Of a DNA stretch of 64,000 nucleotides, positions 33,268 through 41,561 are shown in pieces. Numbering within the stretch: position 1 is the stretch's first letter; each line of letters opens with the position of its first letter. Below the pieces are notes generated by a model. The model saw only the letters and a program-made list of their open reading frames with translations. It did not search any database and was not told the DNA's origin. Made by a program: the position numbers and the translations under genes. This DNA is from Rhodobacterales bacterium. GTDB lineage: Bacteria; Pseudomonadota; Alphaproteobacteria; Rhodobacterales; Rhodobacteraceae. The DNA lies in contig QKJR01000095.1 of the NCBI GenBank assembly GCA_003249215.1, positions 62,001-126,000 on the forward strand. Direction: 5' to 3'.

Positions 33268-34362
33268 ATGTCTGCCTCCCCCGTGAGATCCCCCGTCACT
33301 CAGCCCGACCTGCCCGGCATCCGCTGGCCCGTTCTCCTGCGACAGGCGGTGACCTGGGTCGTGGCGGGGATTGGCGGCTACCTTTGCTCGCTGATCCACC
33401 TGCCGCTGGCCTGGATGATCGGCGCGCTCGCCTTTTCCTCGGTGCTGTCCTGGGGCTTTGCGGTGTCGCTGCCCGCCCGCGGCCGGGCGCTCGCGCTGGT
33501 GGTTCTCGGCACCAGTTTCGGCACCGGCATGACCCCGACCGTCTTCCTGCAGGTGCTGCAGGACTTGCCGGTGATGGCGGGCTGCGCGCTGCTCACGCTG
33601 ACGCTCGGGGCGGCGCTCACCCGGCCGCTGGCGCGGTTCTCGGGGCTCGAGGAGCGCACCGCCTTCTTTTGTGCCGTGCCGGGCGGGGTGACCGTGATGC
33701 CGATCCTCGCCGAGGCGGCGCAGGCCGATACCCGCCCCGTCACCCTGTCGCAAACCGTGCGCATGGTGCTTGTGGTCCTGACCATCCCGCTCGGCGTGAC
33801 CGCACTGGGCGGGGGCGATGCGGTTTTCCTCGCGACCGCGACGCCGGTGCGTCCCCTCGCCCTCGTGCTGTTCCTGATCCTCGCGCTTGGCGCGGCGCTG
33901 CTGATCGCGCGGGCGCGGGTCAGCAACCCCTGGATTCTCGGCCCGCTGATCTTCTCGATGGTCGTTTCGGCCTCGGTGGGCCCGCCGACGGGCTTTCCGC
34001 ACTGGCTGATCAACCTTGCACAGGTGGCGATGGGCGCGGGCCTCGGGGTCAAGCTCAACCGTGGCTTCGTGATGTCCTCGCACCGTCTGCTCGCGGTGTC
34101 GGCGATCTCGACGCTGATCCTGATCGCGCTGCTGGCAAGCGTCGCCTATGCGGTGGCCCAGCTTACCGACCTCGACGTTCCCGTCGTTCTGCTCGGCATG
34201 GCGCCCGGCGGCACGCCCGAAATGGTCGTCACCGCCGCCGCGCTCGGGGTTGCGGTGCCGATGGTGCTCGGCTTTCACCTGGTGCGGATGCTGGCCAGCA
34301 ATCTCCTGATCGGGCCGATGTGGCGCCTCTATCGCGCGCTGGGGCATGTTTCCCCCTCCTGA
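33268..34362 (+). CDS. AbrB-family membrane protein (PF05145)
   Basis: 364 residues, about ten hydrophobic helices. The duplicated AbrB pattern appears as LPLAWMIGALAFSSVLSW and NPWILGPLIFSMVVSA (SNxWILGPL half-repeat). AVPGGVTVMPILAEAA and LGMAPGGTPEMVVTAAALG are the paired PGG motifs. The family (often labelled ammonia monooxygenase or aidB regulator) has no firm function; some members are linked to export of small metabolites. The start is uncertain: ATG 33268 or GTG 33229, neither with a clear Shine-Dalgarno sequence. Confidence 0.87.
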   Translation: MSASPVRSPVTQPDLPGIRWPVLLRQAVTWVVAGIGGYLCSLIHLPLAWMIGALAFSSVLSWGFAVSLPARGRALALVVLGTSFGTGMTPTVFLQVLQDLPVMAGCALLTLTLGAALTRPLARFSGLEERTAFFCAVPGGVTVMPILAEAAQADTRPVTLSQTVRMVLVVLTIPLGVTALGGGDAVFLATATPVRPLALVLFLILALGAALLIARARVSNPWILGPLIFSMVVSASVGPPTGFPHWLINLAQVAMGAGLGVKLNRGFVMSSHRLLAVSAISTLILIALLASVAYAVAQLTDLDVPVVLLGMAPGGTPEMVVTAAALGVAVPMVLGFHLVRMLASNLLIGPMWRLYRALGHVSPS

Positions 34363-34455
34363 GCGGGGGCAAGGCATTGCCCTGCATCGAAAAAAGGCCG
34401 ACAAGAACAGTCTGCATCGCTTTCGTCCTCCTGTCGCGAAAGGCCTCTTTGCCTC

Positions 34456-36096
34456 ATGACACCGCAACGCTCCGTCCTGGCCCCCTATCGCACACCCGCC
34501 TTTCGCACCCTCTGGTCGGCGAACCTTGCGTCGAACCTCGGCGGTCTCGTGCAGGCGGTGGGCGCGGGCTGGATGATGGCCACGCTGACCTCGTCGCATT
34601 GGATGGTCGCGCTGGTGCAATCGTCGAACACTTTGCCGATCATGGTCTTCTCGCTGATCGCCGGGGCGATGGCCGACAATTTCAACCGGCGCCGGATCAT
34701 GCTCGTCGCGCAAAGCTTCATGGCGCTGACCTCGGTCGCGCTCGCGCTCTGTGCCTGGGCCGGGCTTCTCTCGCCGTGGCTCCTGCTGGCGTTCACCTTT
34801 CTCGTCGGCTGCGGCGGGGCGGTGCACAACCCGTCGTGGCAGGCCTCGATGGGCGATATCGTCCCGCGTGAAGATCTGCCCGCCGCAGTCAGTCTCAACA
34901 GCATGGGCTTCAACATGATGCGCAGCCTCGGCCCGGCGGTGGGCGGGCTCGTGGTCGCCCTGGCCGGGCCGGCGGCAGCCTTCGGCATGAATGCGCTGAG
35001 CTATATCCCGCTCCTCGGGGCGCTCCTGCGCTGGAAGCCGAGCTACCCCGAGGCGAAGCTGCCACCCGAGCGGCTGAGCGATGCGATGGGCGCGGGGTTG
35101 CGCTATGTGATAATGTCGCCGGCCTTGCTGCGGGTGCTGGGGCGTGGGGCGATCTTCGGCTTCGGCGCGGTCGCGGCGCTGGCGCTGCTGCCGCTGATCG
35201 CGCGCGATACGCTGGGCGGCACCGCGCTGAGCTATGGGATCCTGCTCGGCGCTTTCGGGCTCGGGGCGATCGGCGGGGTGGCGATAAACGCGCCGCTGCG
35301 AGCCCGGCTGAGCAACGAGCAGGTGGTGCGCCTCGCCTTCCTCGGCTTCGCCCTCGCGCTGATCGGGCTTGGCCTGTCGCGCTGGATGCCGGTGAGCTGC
35401 GCGCTGTTGCTCATCGCAGGGGCGTGCTGGGTGCTGGCGCTCTCGCTCTTCAACGTCACGGTGCAGCTTGCGGCGCCGCGCTGGGTCGTGGGGCGGGCGC
35501 TCTCGTTCTATCAGGCCGCGACCTTCGGCGGCATGGCGACGGGCGCCTGGGTCTGGGGCCTGCTCGCCGATGTGCAGGGCCCGCAGGTCGCGCTCTGGGC
35601 GGCGGCGGCGCTGCTGACCGTCGGGGCGGCGCTAGGCCTGTGGATGCGGCTGGCCGAATTCTCGACCGTCGATCTGAGCCCCGCGAACCTGTTTCGCGCC
35701 CCCCAGCCGCAGCTCGACATCAGTGCCCGCTCGGGTCCGATCCTGATCCTCGTCGATTACGAGATCGATCTCGAGGACACCCAGCAGTTCCTCGAGCTGA
35801 TGCGCGACCGCCGCCGGATCCGGCGGCGTGACGGTGCGCGGCAATGGGCGCTCTTGCGCGATCTCGAGATGCCGCGGCGCTGGACCGAGAGCTATCACGT
35901 GCCGACATGGCTCGATTATCTGCGCCACAACGATCGCCGCACGCGGGCCGATATCGGCAACCTCGAGGCGCTGCGGGCGCTGCACCGCGGGCCCGAAGGC
36001 AATATCCGCGTGCATCGCATGATCGAGCGGCAGGCGGTTCCGAGGCATGACGACGCGCCGCCCCTGCCGCCACGCGACGAGATGCCGGGGTTCTGA
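34456..36096 (+). CDS. MFS transporter with C-terminal effector-like domain (MFS_3)
   Basis: 546 residues. An N-terminal twelve-helix major facilitator domain (about 1-405) starts with FRTLWSANLASNLGGLVQAVGAGWMM and includes FNRRRIMLVAQSF as the loop 2-3 motif. A hydrophilic C-terminal domain (about 410-535, ILVDYEIDLEDTQQFLELM ... RHNDRRTRADIGNLEALRALHRG) is typical of the MFS_3 / transmembrane secretion effector family. It probably exports a small molecule. It stands alone on the plus strand, convergent with the malY/patB gene 34 bases away. Confidence 0.9.
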   Translation: MTPQRSVLAPYRTPAFRTLWSANLASNLGGLVQAVGAGWMMATLTSSHWMVALVQSSNTLPIMVFSLIAGAMADNFNRRRIMLVAQSFMALTSVALALCAWAGLLSPWLLLAFTFLVGCGGAVHNPSWQASMGDIVPREDLPAAVSLNSMGFNMMRSLGPAVGGLVVALAGPAAAFGMNALSYIPLLGALLRWKPSYPEAKLPPERLSDAMGAGLRYVIMSPALLRVLGRGAIFGFGAVAALALLPLIARDTLGGTALSYGILLGAFGLGAIGGVAINAPLRARLSNEQVVRLAFLGFALALIGLGLSRWMPVSCALLLIAGACWVLALSLFNVTVQLAAPRWVVGRALSFYQAATFGGMATGAWVWGLLADVQGPQVALWAAAALLTVGAALGLWMRLAEFSTVDLSPANLFRAPQPQLDISARSGPILILVDYEIDLEDTQQFLELMRDRRRIRRRDGARQWALLRDLEMPRRWTESYHVPTWLDYLRHNDRRTRADIGNLEALRALHRGPEGNIRVHRMIERQAVPRHDDAPPLPPRDEMPGF

Positions 36097-36130
36097 ATGC
36101 CGGGGTGCTGAGGCGCGCCGCGCGCGGACC

Positions 36131-37321
36131 CTAGCGGATGTTGCCGCGCAGCGCGCCGAGCATCCGATCGAGGATCTCGTCGAGGATCTCCTGCGAGGTG
36201 GCGAAGTTCAGCCGCACGAAGGACAGCGCGCCGGGCTCGAAATTCTCACCAGGCGAGAAGCCGAGCCGCGCGCGATCGTGGAAGAAGTCGAAGGCAGAGC
36301 CCTCGATGCCCAGCGCCGAGCAGTCGAGCCAGGCGAGATAGGTCGCCTCGGGCTTGTGAAAGCGGATCGCGGGCATCTCTGCGCTCAGCCGCGCGGCCAG
36401 ATGATCGCGCATCGCCCCCAGATGCGAGAGCGCCGCGGCGAGCCAGGCATCACCCTCGTCCCAGGCGGCCACGGTCGCATCGATCCCGAGCGCATTGACC
36501 GAGCCCATCACCCGCGCCGGGAAGCGGTGGTGAAAGCGTTCCTTCAGCTCGGGCGTGCCGAAATGCATGACCGCGGTGCGCAGGCCGGGGATGTTGAAGC
36601 TCTTGGTGGCCGAGTTGAAGGTCAGCGTGCGCGCCGCCGCTGCGGGACCGAGCGAGGCGAAGGGAATATGGCGCGCCGGGGCATGCACCAGATCGGAATG
36701 GATCTCGTCGGAGATCACGATCAGGTCATGCGCCTCGGCAAAGGCCAGAACGGCACGCAGTTCGGCCTCGGAGAAGGCGCGGCCGGTCGGGTTCTGCGGG
36801 TTGCACAGCAGAAAGATCCGCACATCGGGCGTCATCGCGGCCTCGAGCGCCTCGAGATCGAAACCATAGCGGTCGCCCTCGTCGCGCATCGGCAAGGGCA
36901 GCAGGCGCCGGCCGGTCTCGGTGATTGCGGCGCGGAACGGGGGATAGTTCGGAACCTGAACGATCACCCCGTCGCCCGGCTCGGAAAAGGCCATGATCGC
37001 GGCGAAGGTCGCCTGCACCAGATCCGCCAGGACCAGCGTCTGGGCCGCCGCGGCCTCCCAGCCATAAAGCCGCTTCATCCGCCGCGCAAAGGCTTCGGCC
37101 ACCGCCACATCGGCCTTTTGCCCGTCGCGCATCGGATAGCCGTAATCGTCGAGATCGACCGAACGGCGGATCGCGGCCCGGATCGCGGGGGCGACCGCGA
37201 AATCCATGTCGGCGACGAAGGCCGGGATCACGTCCGCCTCGTATTGACGCCATTTGGCATTGCTGCGCGACAGCAGCACCTCCTTCGCCATCAGGAAATC
37301 GGCAGGGGTATCAAGGGTCAT
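36131..37321 (-). CDS. patB: MalY/PatB family PLP C-S lyase / aminotransferase
   Basis: 396 residues, fold-type I. NAKWRQYEADVIPAFVADMDFAVAP is the MalY/PatB N-terminus; CNPQNPTGRAFSE, VISDEIHSDLVH and the PLP-lysine loop FNSATKSFNIPGLR are intact. PatB-type enzymes cleave cysteine S-conjugates or cystathionine to pyruvate, ammonia and a thiol. It follows dppF2 after 14 bases on the same strand and is thus the last gene of the dppBCDF-patB operon. GGAG lies six bases before the ATG. Confidence 0.9.
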   Translation of the reverse strand: MTLDTPADFLMAKEVLLSRSNAKWRQYEADVIPAFVADMDFAVAPAIRAAIRRSVDLDDYGYPMRDGQKADVAVAEAFARRMKRLYGWEAAAAQTLVLADLVQATFAAIMAFSEPGDGVIVQVPNYPPFRAAITETGRRLLPLPMRDEGDRYGFDLEALEAAMTPDVRIFLLCNPQNPTGRAFSEAELRAVLAFAEAHDLIVISDEIHSDLVHAPARHIPFASLGPAAAARTLTFNSATKSFNIPGLRTAVMHFGTPELKERFHHRFPARVMGSVNALGIDATVAAWDEGDAWLAAALSHLGAMRDHLAARLSAEMPAIRFHKPEATYLAWLDCSALGIEGSAFDFFHDRARLGFSPGENFEPGALSFVRLNFATSQEILDEILDRMLGALRGNIR

Positions 37322-37335
37322 CTGGGGCTCCGCAA

Positions 37336-38268
37336 TCAGGCGAGGTGGCAGGCGACGGCATTGCCGCCGGGCAGGGTCTTGAGCTCAGGCGCCTCAAGGG
37401 CACACCGCGCTTCGGCGATCGGGCAACGCGCCCGGAAGCGGCACCCGGTCTCGGGGATCTTGGTGCTGATCTCGCCCGAGATCGCGCCGCCGATCTTCTT
37501 GGCGGGGTCGGTCGAGGGCACCGAGGACAGCAAGGCCCGTGTATAGGGGTGGCGCGGGCTGTTCCAGAGCGTTGCGTGATCGGCGCTTTCAACGATCTTG
37601 CCCAGATACATCACCAGCACCCGGTCCGAGATATAGCGCACGACCGAGAGATCGTGGCTGATGAACAGGAAGGCCAGCCCCATCTCGCGTTTCAGATCGA
37701 CGAGGAGGTTGAGGATCTGCGCCTGAATCGAGAGATCGAGCGCCGAGACCGCCTCGTCGCAGACGACGAGCTCGGGCTCGAGGATCAGCGCGCGGGCAAT
37801 GCCGATGCGCTGACGCTGACCGCCCGAGAATTCATGCGCGAAGCGTTGCAGCGAAGCTTTGGGAAAGCCGATCTTCTCGGCCATCGCCTCGATGATCCGG
37901 CGCCGCTCGGCGGGGTCGGCGACGCCATGCACCTTGAGCGGCGTCTCGAGCATCTGCCAGATCGTCTGGCGCGGGTTGAGCGAGGCATAGGGGTCCTGAA
38001 ATACCATCTGCAACTTGCGCCGCATCGGACGCATCTGCGCCTCGGGCAGGGTCGCGATATCGTGCCCGTCGAGGGTGATCTTCCCCGAGGCCGGCTCGAT
38101 CAGCCGCATCACCGTCTTGCCAAGGGTGGATTTACCGCAACCGGATTCCCCCACGAGGCCCACGGTCTCCTTGGCGCCAACGCTGAAGGAGACGCCATCG
38201 ACGGCATAGAAGGTCTTGCCCTTCACGGTATAGGCGGTGCGCAGGTTCTCGACGTCGAGCAGCGACAT
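37336..38268 (-). CDS. dppF: Dipeptide ABC transporter ATP-binding protein DppF
   Basis: 310 residues. Walker [15 protein letters not shown]-loop VFQDPYASLNPRQTI, signature [12 protein letters not shown] and Walker [13 protein letters not shown] are followed by the oligopeptide-type C-terminus (HPYTRALLSSVP, CRFRARCPIAEARC). Start ATG 38268. It pairs with DppD encoded immediately upstream. Confidence 0.93.
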   Translation of the reverse strand: MSLLDVENLRTAYTVKGKTFYAVDGVSFSVGAKETVGLVGESGCGKSTLGKTVMRLIEPASGKITLDGHDIATLPEAQMRPMRRKLQMVFQDPYASLNPRQTIWQMLETPLKVHGVADPAERRRIIEAMAEKIGFPKASLQRFAHEFSGGQRQRIGIARALILEPELVVCDEAVSALDLSIQAQILNLLVDLKREMGLAFLFISHDLSVVRYISDRVLVMYLGKIVESADHATLWNSPRHPYTRALLSSVPSTDPAKKIGGAISGEISTKIPETGCRFRARCPIAEARCALEAPELKTLPGGNAVACHLA

Positions 38269-38291
38269 GGATTTCTCCGTGATTTCAGGTC

Positions 38292-39290
38292 TCAATGCGA
38301 CGCCGCAACAGGCGACGGGGCCATGGCTTCCGCGCGGCGATAGCAGGCAACGTGCCAGTCGGGCCCCGCCAGTTCGAGCGGCGGCGGCGTCTCGCGGCAG
38401 CCGGGTGCGGCCAGCGGGCAGCGCGGGGCAAAGGCGCAGCCGCGTTCGCCAAGGGCGGAATGTACGTTGCCGGTGATCTCGGTCAGCCGGTGCGAGCTGT
38501 AATGCCAGCCATCGTCGACCGAGGAATTCATCAGCCCCTGCGAATAGGGATGCTGCGGCCCGGCGAAGAACGGGGCGATCGGCGCAGTCTCGACGATGCG
38601 CCCGGCATACATCACCGCCACCCGGTCGGTCCATTGCGCGACGGCGCCCAGATCATGGGTGATCAGCAGCATCGCCATCGACAGTTTCGAGCAGAGATCC
38701 TCGAGCAGGTCCATCACCTGCGCCTGAATCGTCACATCGAGCGCGGTCGTCGGCTCGTCGGCGATCAGCAGCCGCGGATTGCAGGCGATCGCCATCGCGA
38801 TCATCACCCGCTGCCGCATCCCGCCCGAGAAGTTGTGCGGATACATCGTATAGCGTTCGCGCGGGTTCGGAATACCGACCAGATCGAGCAGCTCGATCAC
38901 CCGCTCCTTGGCCGCGCGGCGCGAGAGCTTCTCGTGCTGCAGGATGTTCTCGGCCACCTGCAGCCCGATCGGCAGCACCGGGTTGAGCGAGGTCATCGGC
39001 TCCTGCAGGATCAGCGCGATCCCCTTGCCGCGGATCCGGCGCAGCTCATGCGCGGGCAGCGTGGCCAGATCGTGACCGTCGAAGATCACCTGACCGCCGG
39101 TGATCCGCGCCGCCTGAGGCAAGAGGCGCAGGATCGAAAAGGCCGTGAGCGACTTGCCGCACCCCGATTCCCCGACCAGCGCGACCTTCTCGCCCTCTTC
39201 GATCTTCAGGTCGATCCCCTTGACGATCGGCGCGCCGGGGAAGCCGACTTCCAGCTTGAGCAATTCGAGAACCGGGGGCTTGGGGATCAT
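38292..39290 (-). CDS. dppD: Dipeptide ABC transporter ATP-binding protein DppD
   Basis: 332 residues. Walker [15 protein letters not shown]-loop [16 protein letters not shown], signature [12 protein letters not shown], Walker [15 protein letters not shown] and a C-terminal Cys-containing [14 protein letters not shown] tail. The start overlaps the dppC2 stop by four bases. It is a separate protein here, unlike the fused version in region B. Confidence 0.93.
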   Translation of the reverse strand: MIPKPPVLELLKLEVGFPGAPIVKGIDLKIEEGEKVALVGESGCGKSLTAFSILRLLPQAARITGGQVIFDGHDLATLPAHELRRIRGKGIALILQEPMTSLNPVLPIGLQVAENILQHEKLSRRAAKERVIELLDLVGIPNPRERYTMYPHNFSGGMRQRVMIAMAIACNPRLLIADEPTTALDVTIQAQVMDLLEDLCSKLSMAMLLITHDLGAVAQWTDRVAVMYAGRIVETAPIAPFFAGPQHPYSQGLMNSSVDDGWHYSSHRLTEITGNVHSALGERGCAFAPRCPLAAPGCRETPPPLELAGPDWHVACYRRAEAMAPSPVAASH

Positions 39291-40156
39291 GAGCGCTCTC
39301 CCGAACGGGGGTTGAGGATATCGGTCAGCCGGTCGCCAAGAATGTTGAGCGAGAGCACCGTGAGCACCGTCGCGACACCGGGCAGCGCCGAGAGATACCA
39401 TTCCGAACGGATCTGCGTGCGGCCGTTGCCGATCAGGCTGCCCCAGCTCACCACATTGGGGTCGCCGAGGTTGAGGAAGGAGACCGCGCTTTCGAGCAGG
39501 ATCCCGTTGGCGACCAGAACCGAGGCCCCGACGATCAGCGTCGGCAGGGCGTTGGGCAGGATCTCGCGCAGGATGATCCGCCCGGTGGGATAGCCAAGCG
39601 CGCGCGCCGCCATCACGAAATCCGCCTCGCGCAGCGACAGGAACTCGGCCCGCGCGAGCCGCGCGATCATCGGCCAGGCCGCAAGCCCGATCGAGATCGC
39701 GATGAGCGGGATCGAGGGGTTGCCGATCGCCAGGATCACGATGATCAACAAGAGCGTCGGCATCGTCTGGAAGATCTCGGTCACCCGCATCAGGATGATA
39801 TCGACCCAGCCGCCGAAATAGCCCGCCAGCGCCCCGACGCAGGTGCCGATCATCAGGCCGAGCACCGCCGAGGAGAAGCCCACGAGCAGGGTCGCGCGGC
39901 TGCCCTGCACGATCCCCGAGAACAGATCGCGCCCGAGCTGATCGGTGCCAAGCGGCGAGCTCGGATCGGCAAAGGGCCAGAGGAAGGGCATGTTGACCAT
40001 GTCGAGCGGATCGTAGGGCGCGATCTGGGCGGCGAAGACGGCCATCACCAGCACGCCGAGCAGCACGATCACGGCCAGCACGAAGAGCGGGTTGCGCAGC
40101 GATTTCGGCAGGCGCAGGCGCGGCCGGTCGTTCGGGTCGGTTGCGAGAAGGGACAT
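39287..40156 (-). CDS. dppC: Dipeptide ABC transporter permease DppC
   Basis: 289 residues, about six membrane helices. LGTDQLGRDLFSGIVQGS is the family signature and MAARALGYPTGRIILREILPN is the EAA-type loop. It lies four bases after the dppB2 stop and overlaps dppD. Confidence 0.93.
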   Translation of the reverse strand: MSLLATDPNDRPRLRLPKSLRNPLFVLAVIVLLGVLVMAVFAAQIAPYDPLDMVNMPFLWPFADPSSPLGTDQLGRDLFSGIVQGSRATLLVGFSSAVLGLMIGTCVGALAGYFGGWVDIILMRVTEIFQTMPTLLLIIVILAIGNPSIPLIAISIGLAAWPMIARLARAEFLSLREADFVMAARALGYPTGRIILREILPNALPTLIVGASVLVANGILLESAVSFLNLGDPNVVSWGSLIGNGRTQIRSEWYLSALPGVATVLTVLSLNILGDRLTDILNPRSGERS

Positions 40157-40160
40157 CGGT

Positions 40161-41132
40161 TCAGCTCCGGATCCGCGGATCGAGCCAGCTCACCAGCCAG
40201 TCGATCAGCACATTGGTCACGATCACCGCGATCGACGACAAAAGCAGGATCCCGAGCAGAACCTGCGTGTCGCGCGCCGCCAGCGCATTCATCGTCAACC
40301 GCCCGAGGCCGGGCCAGTTGAACACCGTCTCCACCACGACGGCGCCGCCGAGCATGTTGCCCAGATGCAGACCCGCGACCGTGGTCACCGGGATCAGCGC
40401 GTTGCGCAGGCCGTGGCGGAACTGGATCAGCATCGGATGCAGGCCCTTGGAATGGGCGGTGCGGATATAGTCCTGACGCAGCACCTCGAGCATCGCGGCG
40501 CGGGTCAGCCGGGCATAGATCGCCACGAAGAAGGCCGCGAGCGCGCAGGAGGGCAACACGAGATGGTGCAGTCGGTCGGTGAACCAGGCCCAGCCCTGCA
40601 GATCGGCCCCGATCGTCTCGGCGCCGCCGGCCGGGAAGAGCTGCAGCTTGGCCGAGAAATAGACGATGATCATCAGCCCGACCCAGAAGTTCGGCGCGGA
40701 GTAAAGCAGGAGCGAGCCGGCCGTCAGCAGCCGGTCGACCCAGCGCCCTGCGAAGACCGCCATCGCCCAGCCGATCACGATGCCCGAGCTGAGCGCGAGC
40801 ACGAAGGCCGTGAACATCAGCGTGAGCGTTGCGGGCAGGCGCTCCATGATGACGTCGAGCACCGGCGCCGAATAGTTGATCGACATCCCGAAATTCAGGG
40901 TGAAGACGCCGGCGACGTAGCGGATGAACTGCACCGGCAGGCTGTCGTTGAGCCCATAGGCAGCGCGCATCTCCTCCATCGTCTCCTGGCTCGACGAGCC
41001 CGACATCCCCGAGATTGCATCCACCGCATCGCCGGGCATCAGGTGCAACAGGATGAAGGCGATGAGCACGATGCCGAACATCGTAGGCAGCGCCTGCAAG
41101 GCGGTGCGGCGGATTGTGCGCAAAAGGCCCAT
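40161..41132 (-). CDS. dppB: Dipeptide ABC transporter permease DppB
   Basis: 323 residues. The N-terminal helix TMFGIVLIAFILLHLMPGD and RTAHSKGLHPMLIQFRHGLRN (EAA-type loop) identify DppB. The reading frame stays open far upstream, but that part is antisense to hyuA3; ATG 41132 (or 41147) gives the normal length. First gene of a minus-strand operon divergent from hyuA3. Its solute-binding protein is probably DppA2 encoded at 47075, in the divergent operon. Confidence 0.9.
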   Translation of the reverse strand: MGLLRTIRRTALQALPTMFGIVLIAFILLHLMPGDAVDAISGMSGSSSQETMEEMRAAYGLNDSLPVQFIRYVAGVFTLNFGMSINYSAPVLDVIMERLPATLTLMFTAFVLALSSGIVIGWAMAVFAGRWVDRLLTAGSLLLYSAPNFWVGLMIIVYFSAKLQLFPAGGAETIGADLQGWAWFTDRLHHLVLPSCALAAFFVAIYARLTRAAMLEVLRQDYIRTAHSKGLHPMLIQFRHGLRNALIPVTTVAGLHLGNMLGGAVVVETVFNWPGLGRLTMNALAARDTQVLLGILLLSSIAVIVTNVLIDWLVSWLDPRIRS

Positions 41133-41561
41133 CAGGCCGCCCCGCATGCGAAGGGCAGGCGAAGGGCGAGAGCGGGGCACGGGGTCGCGGTCTTGCGGGA
41201 CATTTCCGAACCTTTCTCGGTGAGAGGCACGACGGCACCGTCCTGCGTCAATACGACACCAGGTGATCGGCTTGCAGCGCCTTGGATTTCGGTCTATTCG
41301 CTCGGCACGGATCGACCGCGCCTTCGCTGCACTTGCAGCATGAGCAAAGGTTAGCACCGGTTTTCGCGGCTTGCCAAGCCGCCCGGCGGCCCCGATTACC
41401 CCCACAGATGCAATAGTTTCGTGCAGGATTGAGACTTCGCATGCACTAATCGCCGTGCAACTCTGCGATGCAGAAACTTGGTGCATCCGTCCCCCATCGC
41501 GCCCCGAGCGCCACGGAAACGCCGCACCACCTCCAATTTCCATCTGACAAGGAGTGCCCTG
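41133..41561. promoter_or_regulatory. Divergent dppB2/hyuA3 control region with ATGCA-N9-TGCA repeats
   Basis: No gene. ATGCA-N9-TGCA occurs at 41408-41425 and 41468-41485, exactly 60 bases apart, and an N10 version at 41441-41459. CTGCA-CT-TGCAG, a perfect inverted repeat, is at 41327-41338. The same ATGCA-N9-TGCA pattern is found upstream of the LysR gene at 51070. The sites lie on the hyuA3 side, 77-154 bases before its start. Confidence 0.55.
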
